Shown: positions 9,354 to 18,428 of the stretch, one piece after another | Numbering within the stretch: the stretch's first letter is position 1 | Layout of the letters: the number at the start of each line of letters is the position of its first letter | Assembly (NCBI RefSeq): GCF_004801395.1 | Contig: NZ_SSOA01000002.1 | Location: 186,001-250,000, forward strand | DNA from: Gillisella terrae | GTDB lineage: Bacteria > Pseudomonadota > Alphaproteobacteria > Rhizobiales > Rhizobiaceae | Length of the DNA stretch: 64,000 nt | Direction of reading: 5' to 3' | The notes under the pieces: generated by a model | Databases searched by the model: none | Seen by the model: only the letters and a program-made list of their open reading frames with translations | Told to the model about the DNA's origin: nothing | Position numbers and translations under genes: made by a program

Positions 9354-10661
9354 CTAGCCGCGCTCGCGTCTAAGCTTCGACCACCATTCCAAACGCTTGC
9401 GAATATCGCGCTCAAACCCGCGCTCTGGCGGATCGTAAAATGTCTTGCGACCCATTTTTTCCGGGAAGTAATCCTGTCCTGAAAACGCATCCGGCTCGTC
9501 GTGGTCATAGCGATAGCCATCACCATAGCCTTCGCCCTTCATCAGCTTGGTGGGAGCGTTGAGAATATGCTTTGGCGGCAGCAGCGAGCCATGCTCTTTA
9601 GCGGCCCGCATCGCCGATTTATAGGCCGTATAGACGGCGTTGGATTTGGGAGCTGTGGCCAGATAGACGCAAGCCTGCGCCAGTGCCAACTCCCCTTCGG
9701 GCGAGCCGAGATAATCATAGGCGTCTTTGGCGGCATTGCAGATCACCAGCGCCTGCGGATCGGCAAGGCCGATGTCTTCGACTGCCATACGCACCAGCCT
9801 GCGGCCCAGATAAAGTGGGTCTTCGCCAGCATCGAACATGCGGCAGAGATAGTAGAGGGCAGCATCGGGATCAGACCCGCGCACGGATTTATGCAAAGCC
9901 GAAATCAGATTATAATGCCCGTCCTGCCCCTTGTCGTAGACCGGGGCGCGGCGCTGCACAATGCGGCCCAAGCCTTCGGTATCAAACACCTCACCGGTAC
10001 GGGCAGCGCGCCAGACCTCTTCCGCAAGGGTGAGTGCAGCGCGGCCATCACCATCGGCCATGCGGATCAGCGTTTCACGCGCGGCATCATCCAAAGGCAG
10101 GGGTTTTGCCTCAACCTCTTCTGCCCGCGTGAGCAGGGTCTTGATGCTGGCCTCATCATGGGGCTTGAATGTCAGCACCCGCGCCCGGGATAACAGAGCG
10201 GCATTCAGCTCGAAAGACGGGTTTTCGGTGGTGGCTCCCACCAGAATAACCGTGCCATCTTCCATCACCGGCAGAAAACTATCCTGCTGGCTGCGGTTAA
10301 ACCGGTGTATCTCATCGACAAACAATAGGGTTTGCCGCCCCGACATGCGCCGTGTGCGAGCACTTTCAAACACCCGCTTGAGGTCGGCAACGCCTGAGAA
10401 AATTGCTGAAATCTGCTCAAAGGCCAGATCGGCCTCGCCAGACAAAAGCCGTGCCACCGTGGTTTTTCCGGTGCCGGGCGGTCCCCAGAAAATCATCGAG
10501 CCAAGTGATCCCGATGCGATCATCCGGGCCAGCACACCGTCTGCCCCGGTCAAATGATCTTGCCCCGTCACCTCGGCCAGCGTTTTTGGCCGCAGCCGAT
10601 CCGCCAGCGGCCGTTTGGCCGCCATATCCTCATCCAGCTTCGGGGCAAACAGATCACTCAT
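9354..10661 (-). CDS. rarA: Replication-associated recombination protein RarA (MgsA), AAA+ ATPase
   Basis: 435-residue AAA+ protein of the RarA/MgsA/WRNIP1 family, which acts at stalled replication forks. It has a Walker A motif GPPGTGKTT (60-68), a Walker B LLFVDEIHRFN, sensor 1 in GATTENPSFE, and the C-terminal family blocks RRLVRMAVEDIGLADP and YLATAPKSNAVYTAY. Length is usual for the family. Its ATG overlaps the stop of the upstream protease gene by ATGA (10658-10661), so the two are translationally coupled. Confidence 0.95.
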   Translation of the reverse strand: MSDLFAPKLDEDMAAKRPLADRLRPKTLAEVTGQDHLTGADGVLARMIASGSLGSMIFWGPPGTGKTTVARLLSGEADLAFEQISAIFSGVADLKRVFESARTRRMSGRQTLLFVDEIHRFNRSQQDSFLPVMEDGTVILVGATTENPSFELNAALLSRARVLTFKPHDEASIKTLLTRAEEVEAKPLPLDDAARETLIRMADGDGRAALTLAEEVWRAARTGEVFDTEGLGRIVQRRAPVYDKGQDGHYNLISALHKSVRGSDPDAALYYLCRMFDAGEDPLYLGRRLVRMAVEDIGLADPQALVICNAAKDAYDYLGSPEGELALAQACVYLATAPKSNAVYTAYKSAMRAAKEHGSLLPPKHILNAPTKLMKGEGYGDGYRYDHDEPDAFSGQDYFPEKMGRKTFYDPPERGFERDIRKRLEWWSKLRRERG

Positions 10662-12061
10662 CGAAACATCTGCCGAATGCGTTGGCCGTTGCGGTCAATT
10701 TCCACCCGCCAGAAGGCCGGGTTGCCCTTGGCAATTTCAGCCATCTGCTTGGTGGATTCAATCGGCGTGCCATTGATGGCAACCACGATATCATGCGGCT
10801 GAAACCCAAGGCGCTCTGCCACGGACCCTTCATCAATGGTGGTAATCACCACACCGGTGGCATCGGTCTGCATGCCGAGATCATAGGCCAGCCGCGGCGA
10901 AAGATTACCAACCGTTGCACCATCGAATGGAATATTGCCATGCAGGGTGCGCTCGTCACGCGGGCGGGTTTCTGGTGCCGTTTCCAGCTTCAGCGTGATC
11001 TCTTTTTGCTTGCCGTTTTCAATCACGGTCAGCACCACGGGCTTGCCAAGACCTGCTGTGGTCAGCCGGTAATTCAGCGCATCCGGGTGCTCTACAACCA
11101 GACCATTGACCGCCGTGATCACCTGACCTGCCTTGATACCAGCTTTTTCGGCAGGGCCGCCGTCAACCGTCTTGACCACAAGAGCGCCCAGAACGTTTTT
11201 CAGGCCAAGCGCGTCAGCAACGTCAGATGTCACCGGCTCAAAAGTTGCGCCCACATAAGGCGGCTGGAAAACCTTCTCCCCCTTATCGGCCGCAGCCACA
11301 AACACTTTGACCAGATTGGCAGGAATGGCAAAACCAATACCGTTCGAGCCACCGCCCCTTGAGAAGATTGCGGTGTTGATACCAATTAGCTCACCATTCA
11401 TGTTCATCAAGGCCCCGCCGGAATTGCCGGGATTGATCGACGCATCCGTCTGAATGAAAAAGCCGAAATCGCCGTCGGTGACCTGATTGCGGGCAAGACC
11501 CGAAACAATGCCGCTGGTCACGGTTTGGCCGACACCAAAAGGATTGCCGATGGCCAGCACCAGATCACCAACGTCGATCTTGTCCGAATCGGCAATTTTC
11601 AAAGTTGGCAGGGCTTCTTTGGCATCAATTTTCAACACGGCGAGATCCAGCCGCTTGTCTTTCAACACGACTTTGACCGGATATTCCCGCCCATCCGACA
11701 GCGACACCTTGATGTCGTCGGCCCCTTCAATAACGTGATTGTTGGTCACAACCGTGCCGTTGGATTCAACAATCACCCCAGAACCAAGCGAGGTTTGCTT
11801 TTCTGTACGATTGGGAAAACGCTGGCCAAAAAACTGCTGAAAAAACGGATCGCCCGCGAAGGGATTGGTGCGGCGCTGCACAATGCGCTCGGCATAGACA
11901 TTGACCACCGCGCCATGGGTCTTTTTGACCAGCGGCGCGAAGGACATCTGCATTTCCTGCCGACTTTCGGGCACGATTTTGGTTTCTTGCGCCACGACCA
12001 GCGGCGCTGTCAGCACAATCACGGCCATAACCGCCGGGATAAAGGTTTTCAGGCCACGCAT
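10658..12061 (-). CDS. Periplasmic serine protease, DegP/HtrA family
   Basis: 467-residue Do-like protease for envelope protein quality control. A signal peptide (residues 1 to about 22, ending LVVAQ) is followed by a trypsin-like domain with the catalytic triad in NNHVIEGADD (His near 107), LDLAVLKI (Asp near 140) and NPGNSGGAL (Ser near 214), then two PDZ domains. I start at the ATG at 12061, which has AAGAGGA nine bases upstream and begins the signal peptide; the frame is open further upstream to 12145 but that extension lacks a ribosome site. Several HtrA paralogues exist in rhizobia, so I do not assign degP rather than degQ. Confidence 0.93.
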   Translation of the reverse strand: MRGLKTFIPAVMAVIVLTAPLVVAQETKIVPESRQEMQMSFAPLVKKTHGAVVNVYAERIVQRRTNPFAGDPFFQQFFGQRFPNRTEKQTSLGSGVIVESNGTVVTNNHVIEGADDIKVSLSDGREYPVKVVLKDKRLDLAVLKIDAKEALPTLKIADSDKIDVGDLVLAIGNPFGVGQTVTSGIVSGLARNQVTDGDFGFFIQTDASINPGNSGGALMNMNGELIGINTAIFSRGGGSNGIGFAIPANLVKVFVAAADKGEKVFQPPYVGATFEPVTSDVADALGLKNVLGALVVKTVDGGPAEKAGIKAGQVITAVNGLVVEHPDALNYRLTTAGLGKPVVLTVIENGKQKEITLKLETAPETRPRDERTLHGNIPFDGATVGNLSPRLAYDLGMQTDATGVVITTIDEGSVAERLGFQPHDIVVAINGTPIESTKQMAEIAKGNPAFWRVEIDRNGQRIRQMFR

Positions 12062-12280
12062 ACAAGCATCCTCTTCATTCTTGCGAACTGTTCTATGGGA
12101 GGTTCCAGTCAAGGAAAATAGGTCGATGGGTGAAAATTGTGGCAAATAACCATGATTTCAAGTCATAAGATGCGTGATCAGATTAAGAGTGTGTAATGTC
12201 GATGAAATTGTCATGAAACGGGAACAATTGAGGTGCCTTTTCGTTAAAGAGGGATTTCAAATTGGAAAACGGTGACGGCA

Positions 12281-12637
12281 ATGAAAACCTATCTCTTTTT
12301 AGCATCGGCTGCACTGATTCTCGGCCTTGGCATGTTGCTTCCACAATCCAGCCATGCGGCCAGCTTTGATTGCAGCAAGACCGACCTGAAGGCCGATGAG
12401 AAAGCCATTTGCGATAATCGCCCGTTGAATGACCAGGACGTCAAAATGGTCACAACTTTTGATCTGATTTCCGGCCTTTTGCCCATGGGCAATCGCGGCG
12501 AGTTGCAAGACCAGCAAACGGCATGGCTGAAAACCCGCCAAGCCTGCAATGCCGATGTGGCCTGCATTGGAAAAGCTTATGATGCGCGGCTGAAGCAATT
12601 GATGAGCGTTTACGACAACATCGAGCGCCCAAGATAA
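12281..12637 (+). CDS. Secreted LprI-like (DUF1311) small protein
   Basis: 118 residues with a signal peptide (about 1-24, MKTYLFLASAALILGLGML ending SHA-A). The mature part shows the cysteine pattern of the lysozyme-inhibitor LprI-like N-terminal family: FDCSK near its start, then EKAICDNRPLNDQD, a WLKTRQAC and VACIGKAYDARLKQL. Four Cys would form two periplasmic disulfides. Actual lysozyme inhibition is not shown for most members. A GTG nine bases upstream in frame (12272) is the alternative start. A 15-bp imperfect tandem repeat overlaps its stop codon. Confidence 0.8.
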   Translation: MKTYLFLASAALILGLGMLLPQSSHAASFDCSKTDLKADEKAICDNRPLNDQDVKMVTTFDLISGLLPMGNRGELQDQQTAWLKTRQACNADVACIGKAYDARLKQLMSVYDNIERPR

Positions 12638-12660
12638 CGCCTGACAAGATAACGCTTGAG
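12631..12660 (+). repeat. 15-bp imperfect tandem duplication at the DUF1311 gene end
   Basis: AAGATAACGCCTGAC (12631-12645) is followed directly by AAGATAACGCTTGAG (12646-12660), 13 of 15 identical. The first unit contains the stop codon of the upstream gene. Confidence 0.7.
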
Positions 12661-12739
12661 ATAATCTGCGCAGGAAACGGGTGGTTTGTGAATATGATCT
12701 GATGACATGTCTGGCTACATTCTCAACAGGAGCCAGACC

Positions 12740-13231
12740 ATGCCCTCAATTATCTTCACCCCCATGCCCTCCGGTCTCGCCAAAAATTACCGCGCTTTTG
12801 CACCTGACGCTTATGGCTTGACGCCAGAGCACCGCCTTAGCCCCGGCGGCTACCCATGCCGCCATTGCCTCTCTCCCATTGCAGCAGGCACCCCCTATCT
12901 GACGCTGGCTTACCGGCCCTTTCCCACTCTTCAACCCTATGCCGAAACGGGGCCGATTTTTATCCATGCCGATGAATGTGAAGCCTATGATAAAGGCGAT
13001 ACCCTGCCACCCATGCTTGATAGCCCTAACTATATTGTTCGCGGATATGGCTACGATGACCGCATCGTCTATGGCACAGGTGCGGTGACGGCTACGGATA
13101 ACATCATTACCCGCGCGGGGGAGCTTCTCGAAAGCGCAGAAATCGCCTATGTGCATGTGAGATCCGCACGCAACAACTGCTTTCAATGCAGGATCGATCG
13201 TGCAACGGCAGGGGCCACATCTGCCGGATAA
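12740..13231 (+). CDS. DUF1203 domain protein
   Basis: 163 residues. The sequence fits DUF1203: PCRHCLSPIAAGTPYLTLAYRPF in the first half, PYAETGPIFIHADEC in the middle and a C-terminal CFQCRIDRA, so a Cys/His-rich protein that may bind metal. No signal peptide or membrane segment. The ATG at 12740 is preceded by AGGAG with suitable spacing; the open frame begins upstream at 12707 but without a ribosome site. No function is known to me for the family. Confidence 0.83.
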   Translation: MPSIIFTPMPSGLAKNYRAFAPDAYGLTPEHRLSPGGYPCRHCLSPIAAGTPYLTLAYRPFPTLQPYAETGPIFIHADECEAYDKGDTLPPMLDSPNYIVRGYGYDDRIVYGTGAVTATDNIITRAGELLESAEIAYVHVRSARNNCFQCRIDRATAGATSAG

Positions 13232-13252
13232 TAAAAGCTTAGGGAGAGTACC

Positions 13253-14827
13253 TTGAAAATTGCTGTTATCAACACCGGTGGAACCATCAGCTGCGTTGGC
13301 AATCCACTGGCCCCCATGACCAGCACGGAATTCAAGGCCGCCTGCCAAAGCCATCTTGATCCCATCATCCGCCAAAAGTTTCCGGATCTGGTGCTGGATT
13401 ACATCACCGATCTGGCCTTTCCCGAAAGTGAGAGCGGCATGCTGGACAGCACCAATCTACAACCCACGGACTGGTGCCTGATTGCCCGCTATATTCTGGA
13501 GCATTACACCGAAGCCGATGGCTGGATTGTGTTGCACGGCACCGATACGCTTGATTTCAGCGGCACCGCGCTGCCCATGCTGCTGTCGCGCTTTGATGCG
13601 GATGGCACTGTGACCGCGCAATTGAGCAAACCGGTTGTTCTTACCGGTTCGCAAGTGCCGTTGTTTCATTCGCCGCAACCGGGTAAAATCTCAGGCGTGA
13701 GCTTTCACACCGATGCGTTTGAAAATGTCTGCGGCGCAATCGCCGTGGCCAGAGTGGGGATTCCCGCCGTTTCGGTGTTCTTCGACAATCAGTGGATGCG
13801 CTCATCGCGCGTGATCAAGGCCAATACCAGCCAGTTTCGCGCCTTCGCATCGCCCAACTTTCCCAATCTCGGCCAATATGGCATTACGCTAACGCTCTCA
13901 CCGGAATATATGCCGCCCGGCCCCGTCAGCGAGGCTGTCAGCCTAGACAACTCCGACACCCGCGCCGCAACACTTGCCCAGCTCGATGCCATTTTTGCTG
14001 CCATCAACACCCGGCCAGTGGTGCAGCTCAACGCTTTTCCGGCGAGCTACAACCCTGAAACCGGCACGGCCGTGCTGGCCGACATGATCCGCGCGGTCAC
14101 CGCACAGGGCATTGGCGGGCTGGTGCTCGAATCCTACGGTGCGGGCAATTTCCCAAGTGGCAATGCCAATACACCGGAACGGGGAGCCATTTATCAAGCG
14201 CTCAAAGATGCCAATGACGCAGGTATCGTGATTGTGGACAACACCCACGTACAGCAAGGCGCTGTGGATTATAACGCCTATGCAGCCGGCGCGTGGTTGC
14301 CAACCATTGGCGCGTTAAACCCTGTCGATATGACACCAAGCGCGTCGCTCGCCAAACTGACGGTGCTGCTGGCGGCACAAGAGGCCAATGGCTGGTGGCT
14401 GGAGGATGTCAAATTTCTGATGCAGACGCCTTTGGTGGGTGAAATGGCCGACCTTGCCCGCCTCGATAGCCGCACCAGTGCAACGCTCTTGCCCGGCCAA
14501 TCGCTTTCAACCTTCAACGGCAGCGCCATGCTTGTCAACGACCCAGAGCTTGGCCCCTTGTTGAAAAACAGCAAAGGCATGGTGCTTTGGTCCATGCTGT
14601 CTGACGCTGAGATAAGCGCCCTGCCCGGACAATTGCGCATCAGTGATACGGGAAATCTGGCTTTTTATAACCGCAACAATCAGCAGCTCTGGAGCAGTGA
14701 CACCAATGGTGGTGACGGCATCGCCGCACAATTACGCTTGCGGCAAACGGGCAGTGAGGTGTGCTTGAGCCTCTATGATCTCGCCAATCAAACCGCGCTA
14801 TGGAGCATCCGCAAAGCCGTTTCGTGA
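13253..14827 (+). CDS. Asparaginase-family amidohydrolase fused to a C-terminal bulb-type lectin-like domain
   Basis: 524 residues. The N-terminal part (about 1-345) is an L-asparaginase/glutaminase-type enzyme: the first catalytic Thr lies in NTGGTIS (residues 7-13), the second Thr-Asp pair in HGTDT (96-100), and VVLTGSQVP follows. It ends with the typical NTHVQQGAVD segment. A linker leads to a C-terminal region (about 420-524) with three repeats ending in LW or LY and an ISDTGNLAFY then QLWSS pattern, like beta-prism II (bulb-type, B_lectin) domains. The QxDxNxVxY sugar-binding motif is only partly kept (N and Y remain). No signal peptide is visible, so a cytoplasmic location is likely. 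Asparaginases are usually 320-350 residues, so the extension is unusual. Confidence 0.85.
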   Translation: MKIAVINTGGTISCVGNPLAPMTSTEFKAACQSHLDPIIRQKFPDLVLDYITDLAFPESESGMLDSTNLQPTDWCLIARYILEHYTEADGWIVLHGTDTLDFSGTALPMLLSRFDADGTVTAQLSKPVVLTGSQVPLFHSPQPGKISGVSFHTDAFENVCGAIAVARVGIPAVSVFFDNQWMRSSRVIKANTSQFRAFASPNFPNLGQYGITLTLSPEYMPPGPVSEAVSLDNSDTRAATLAQLDAIFAAINTRPVVQLNAFPASYNPETGTAVLADMIRAVTAQGIGGLVLESYGAGNFPSGNANTPERGAIYQALKDANDAGIVIVDNTHVQQGAVDYNAYAAGAWLPTIGALNPVDMTPSASLAKLTVLLAAQEANGWWLEDVKFLMQTPLVGEMADLARLDSRTSATLLPGQSLSTFNGSAMLVNDPELGPLLKNSKGMVLWSMLSDAEISALPGQLRISDTGNLAFYNRNNQQLWSSDTNGGDGIAAQLRLRQTGSEVCLSLYDLANQTALWSIRKAVS

Positions 14828-14863
14828 GCACCAATTTAAGAATACGTTCAGGAGCATATTGAC

Positions 14864-15211
14864 GTGCCTATTGCCAAAGACACCGTATTAACAGCCGATA
14901 ATCGAAGTGTTGATCGTAGCCGGGTGCGCATGGACAGCAATGTGCGGTTCATGAAGCAGCTTGCCAATTGCCGCATTATCAATATTTCCCGCAAAGGTCT
15001 GGCGGTGGAGCTTTACACCGCCTTTCACGCTGCAACCGGCAGCACAATTCAGGTCGAGAATGACGACATTGGTCTGCTGGAAGGTATTGTCTGCTGGAAC
15101 AAGGGCGGCAGGCTTGGGATTCAGTTTCGCCAAAACAGCAAATCGGTGGCGCAAGTGACCGCTTATTTTCGGCATTTTCACCAGGAAGTCATTCCGGTGC
15201 TGAAATCGTAA
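14864..15211 (+). CDS. PilZ domain protein (putative c-di-GMP receptor)
   Basis: 115-residue single-domain protein. RSRVR (residues 18-22) resembles the RxxxR half of the PilZ c-di-GMP motif, and NISRKGLAVEL fits the second (D/N)xSxxG half, followed by the hydrophobic strands of the barrel (GTIQV-like STIQVEN, LEGIVCWNKGGRLGIQF). It starts at a GTG with AGGAG ten bases upstream. It follows the asparaginase gene by 36 bp. A diguanylate cyclase is encoded at 48453, but a direct partnership is not indicated. Confidence 0.8.
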   Translation: MPIAKDTVLTADNRSVDRSRVRMDSNVRFMKQLANCRIINISRKGLAVELYTAFHAATGSTIQVENDDIGLLEGIVCWNKGGRLGIQFRQNSKSVAQVTAYFRHFHQEVIPVLKS

Positions 15212-15330
15212 TGCACAGAACGAAATGATCACCATCAATTGTTTTCAGCAATTTGCTGTTTAGCATCATCAGACTGTCATGATAGGAATGCAACTGATTT
15301 GCGATGATAACGCTTGCCAGGAGCCTTTCC

Positions 15331-17319
15331 ATGTCGTCTCTCGTTGACCTGCATCCTATTACCCGTCGATCTTTGCTTGGTGGCTTTGCCGCGGCCAGCG
15401 CGCTGGTGGTTTTGCACCCCTTTGCTGCGCGTGCCAACAGCAATCAGGCCCATTTGCGCCTGATGGAAACCACCGACATTCACGTCAACCTGATGCCGTA
15501 TGACTATTATGCCGACAAGCCAAACGACACTTTGGGGCTGGCGCGCACAGCATCGCTGATTGATTCGATTCGCGCCGAAGCGGGCAATTCCATGCTGATC
15601 GACAACGGCGACCTTTTGCAGGGTAGCCCGATGGGCGATTACATGGCCTATAAAAAAGGCATCAAGGCTGGCGATCTCCACCCCGTCATGAAAGCCATGA
15701 ATGTGCTGGGCTATGATTGCGGCACACTGGGCAATCACGAATTCAACTATGGTCTGGACTTTATGTTCAACACGCTGGCAGCGGCAAAATTCCCGATTGT
15801 CTGCGCCAACCTGACCAAGGGCGAGCTGGCCTCCGACCCCAAAAATGACAAGCTTTATTTCAAGCCCTTCACCATCATTGAAAAGAAAATCAAGGATGGC
15901 GCGGGTGCGGAAAACACCATCAAGGTCGGCTTTATCGGTTTTGTGCCACCGCAGATCATGATGTGGGATGCCAGCCATCTGGAAGGAAAAGCCCAGACCC
16001 GCGACATCGTGGAAGCGGCCCGCGCATGGGTGCCGGTGATGAAAGAACAGGGCGCGGACATTATCATCGCCCTCTCCCACTCTGGCATTGATGGCGCTGG
16101 CCAGACCGATAAAATGGAAAATGCCTCGCTCTATCTGGCGGGCGTCGATGGCATTGATGCGATTTTCACCGGCCACCAGCATCTGGTCTTCCCCGGTCCA
16201 AAAACCTGGGACGGCATCAAGGGTGCCGATCCGGTCAAGGGTACGCTGATGGGCAAGCCCGCCGTCATGGCTGGCTTCTGGGGCTCGCATATGGGTCTGA
16301 TCGACCTGATGCTGGAAAAGGATGGCAAGAGCTGGAAGATCGTTGATTTCACCTCTGAGGCCCGGCCAATCTATCACCGCGATGATGCCAAAAAGATCAT
16401 TGCCGATGTCAAGGACGAGCCAAAAATTGTTGCGGCTGTGAAAGACGAGCACGAGGCAACGCTCACTTACGTGCGCACACCGGTGGGCAAGACCTCGGCA
16501 CCGCTTTATTCTTACTTTGCTCTCGTGGCCGATGATCCATCGGTGCAAATCGTGTCCAATGCCCAGACCTGGTACATCAAGGACATGTTGAAGGATACGA
16601 AATTCAAAGACTATCCCGTGCTCTCGGCTGCCGCCCCGTTCAAGGCCGGTGGACGCGGCGGTGCGGATTATTACACCGATGTTCCAGCTGGCGACATTGC
16701 CATCAAGAACGTCTCTGACCTCTATCTCTACCCGAACACGGTGCAGGCCGTGCTGATTACCGGCGCACAGGTGAAAAACTGGCTGGAAATGTCGGCAGGC
16801 ATGTTCAATCAGATCAAGCCCGGCTCCAAGGATGAAGCCCTGCTCAATCTGGACTTCCCATCCTATAATTATGACGTGATCGACGGCGTGACCTATGAGA
16901 TCGATCTGTCACAACCGGCCAAGTACGATAAGGATGGCAAGGCGATCAACCCTGATGCCAACCGCATCAAAGACCTGAGCTTTAACGGCAAACCTATTGA
17001 TCCTGCGCAAAAATTTGTGGTTGTGACCAACAATTATCGTGCAGGCGGTGGTGGTCACTTCCCTGATATTGCCAGCGATAAGGTGATCTTTGTTGGCCCG
17101 GACACCAACCGCGACGTGATTGTGCGCTACATCATCTCCAAAGGCACCATTGATCCGGCAGCTGATGGAAACTGGAAATTTGCAGCCTTGCCAGACACCA
17201 CAGCTACCTTCCAGACGGGTCCGAAAGGCCGCGCCTTTGCATCACAGGTCAAGGGTGCGAAAATTGAAGATGCGGGCAATGGTACCGACGGTTTTGCCAA
17301 GTACCGTCTGATCCTGTGA
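15331..17319 (+). CDS. cpdB: 2',3'-cyclic-nucleotide 2'-phosphodiesterase/3'-nucleotidase, Tat-exported
   Basis: 662-residue periplasmic enzyme that degrades 2',3'-cyclic nucleotides and 3'-nucleotides. The N-terminus has a twin-arginine signal (TRRSLLGGFAAASALVV, about residues 11-27). The metallophosphoesterase part shows TTDIHVNL, DNGDLLQGS, GTLGNHEFNYG and HSGIDG, and the C-terminal 5'-nucleotidase domain follows (LYLYPNTVQAVLITG, FVVVTNNYRAGGGG). I start at 15331, which has AGGAG six bases upstream; the frame opens at 15304. Tat export is a known alternative for this family. A clear terminator follows. Confidence 0.95.
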   Translation: MSSLVDLHPITRRSLLGGFAAASALVVLHPFAARANSNQAHLRLMETTDIHVNLMPYDYYADKPNDTLGLARTASLIDSIRAEAGNSMLIDNGDLLQGSPMGDYMAYKKGIKAGDLHPVMKAMNVLGYDCGTLGNHEFNYGLDFMFNTLAAAKFPIVCANLTKGELASDPKNDKLYFKPFTIIEKKIKDGAGAENTIKVGFIGFVPPQIMMWDASHLEGKAQTRDIVEAARAWVPVMKEQGADIIIALSHSGIDGAGQTDKMENASLYLAGVDGIDAIFTGHQHLVFPGPKTWDGIKGADPVKGTLMGKPAVMAGFWGSHMGLIDLMLEKDGKSWKIVDFTSEARPIYHRDDAKKIIADVKDEPKIVAAVKDEHEATLTYVRTPVGKTSAPLYSYFALVADDPSVQIVSNAQTWYIKDMLKDTKFKDYPVLSAAAPFKAGGRGGADYYTDVPAGDIAIKNVSDLYLYPNTVQAVLITGAQVKNWLEMSAGMFNQIKPGSKDEALLNLDFPSYNYDVIDGVTYEIDLSQPAKYDKDGKAINPDANRIKDLSFNGKPIDPAQKFVVVTNNYRAGGGGHFPDIASDKVIFVGPDTNRDVIVRYIISKGTIDPAADGNWKFAALPDTTATFQTGPKGRAFASQVKGAKIEDAGNGTDGFAKYRLIL

Positions 17320-17337
17320 TCTGTCACCACATGAATG

Positions 17338-17366
17338 CCCGCCGGATTAGATTCCGGCGGGTTTTT
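17338..17366 (+). terminator. Intrinsic terminator of cpdB
   Basis: Nine-bp stem CCCGCCGGA / TCCGGCGGG (17338-17346 with 17353-17361) followed by TTTTT. It lies 18 bp after the cpdB stop. Confidence 0.9.
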
Positions 17367-17370
17367 GCAT

Positions 17371-17796
17371 TCAAAACACCGCAAGCATAATGGCACCCGC
17401 CGCAATCAGCGAGACTGCGGCCCAATGCACGGCTGAGACTTTCTCGCCCAGAAAGATCACGCCGAAAATCACCACCAAAACGATGGACAGCTTATCCACC
17501 GGGGCCACTTGGGAGGCGTTGCCGAGCTTCAAGGCGCGGTAATAGGCAATCCATGATGCGCCGGTTGCAAGGCCGGAAAGTGCGAGAAAAATCCATGTTT
17601 TGGCATTGATGGCCGATGGTGCCTGCCATTGGCCGGTGGCGGTCACAATACCCATCAACACCACAAAAATGATCACCGTGCGGATCAGGGTGGCGAGGTC
17701 GGAATTGACGCCTGCCACGCCGACTTTGCCAAAAATGGCCGTGAGGGCAGCAAAGCCTGCCGACAGAAAAGCCCAAAACGCCCAATGTTGGGTCAT
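17371..17796 (-). CDS. EamA/DMT-type small membrane transporter (single domain)
   Basis: 141 residues with about five membrane segments and the EamA domain layout (FAALTAIFGKVGV in the first helix; WIAYYRALKLGNASQVAPVDKLSIVLVVIFGVIFLGEK typical of the C-terminal half of DMT proteins). Standard DMT exporters have ten helices in two EamA repeats, so this is a half-size member that would need to dimerise. Its start overlaps the last base of cobO, so it is the last gene of the cobalamin operon. Substrate unknown. Confidence 0.85.
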   Translation of the reverse strand: MTQHWAFWAFLSAGFAALTAIFGKVGVAGVNSDLATLIRTVIIFVVLMGIVTATGQWQAPSAINAKTWIFLALSGLATGASWIAYYRALKLGNASQVAPVDKLSIVLVVIFGVIFLGEKVSAVHWAAVSLIAAGAIMLAVF

Positions 17797-18428
17797 CAGA
17801 ACTCCACGCCCAATTGAGCCTTGATGCCGGAGCGGAAAGGATGCTTGATCAGCTCCATTTCGGTCACCAGATCGGCCAAATCGATTAGCTCTTCCTTGGC
17901 GTTGCGGCCGGTGAGAACCACATGGGTCATGGCCGGTTTTTCATCGCGCAAGAATGCAACGACCTCGCCCAAGTCGATGTAGTCATAGCGAATGGCAATG
18001 TTGATTTCATCCAGCAGCACCATGGAATTTGCCGGATCGCGAATCAAATCCTTGGCCTTTTCCCATGCCGCTTTGGCCATGGCCATATCGCGAGCCTTAT
18101 CTTGGGTTTCCCAGGTAAACCCCTCGCCCATGGTGTGAAATTCGCACAGGTCCGAAAAATGCCGCAGGATCAGATCGCGCTCGCCGGTCGACATGGCCCC
18201 TTTGATGAACTGCACCACAGCACATTTTTTGCCATGGGCAATGTGGCGAAAAATCATGCCGAAGGCGGCCGATGACTTGCCCTTGCCTTTGCCAGTGTGG
18301 ACAATGATCAGGCCCTTTTCGCCGGTTTTAGTGGCCATGATTTTGTCGCGGGCGGCTTTTTTCTTGGCCATTTTCTCCGCATGGCGGGCGAGATCTTCCG
18401 GAGATGTAGGTGTTGTGTCTTCAGTCAT
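17796..18428 (-). CDS. cobO: Cob(I)yrinic acid a,c-diamide adenosyltransferase
   Basis: 210-residue CobO/BtuR/CobA-type corrinoid adenosyltransferase, which transfers the 5'-deoxyadenosyl group from ATP to reduced cobalt. The P-loop is GKGKGKSSAAFGM (about residues 46-58), with VVQFIKGAM, HTMGEGFTWETQD, MVLLDEINIAIRYDYI and VVLTGRNA downstream, all typical. Its start overlaps the cobN stop by eight bases and its stop touches the EamA gene. Confidence 0.95.
   Translation of the reverse strand: MTEDTTPTSPEDLARHAEKMAKKKAARDKIMATKTGEKGLIIVHTGKGKGKSSAAFGMIFRHIAHGKKCAVVQFIKGAMSTGERDLILRHFSDLCEFHTMGEGFTWETQDKARDMAMAKAAWEKAKDLIRDPANSMVLLDEINIAIRYDYIDLGEVVAFLRDEKPAMTHVVLTGRNAKEELIDLADLVTEMELIKHPFRSGIKAQLGVEF

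Noticed and set aside
15274..15280. CTGTCAT upstream of cpdB as a possible Pho box
   Set aside because: Only one half-site is present; no second CTGTCAT at the 11-bp repeat distance, so PhoB control is not supported.
15277..16548. 423-codon minus-strand open frame opposite cpdB
   Set aside because: Shadow of a clear CpdB gene; composition is rich in His, Gly and Arg without motif structure.
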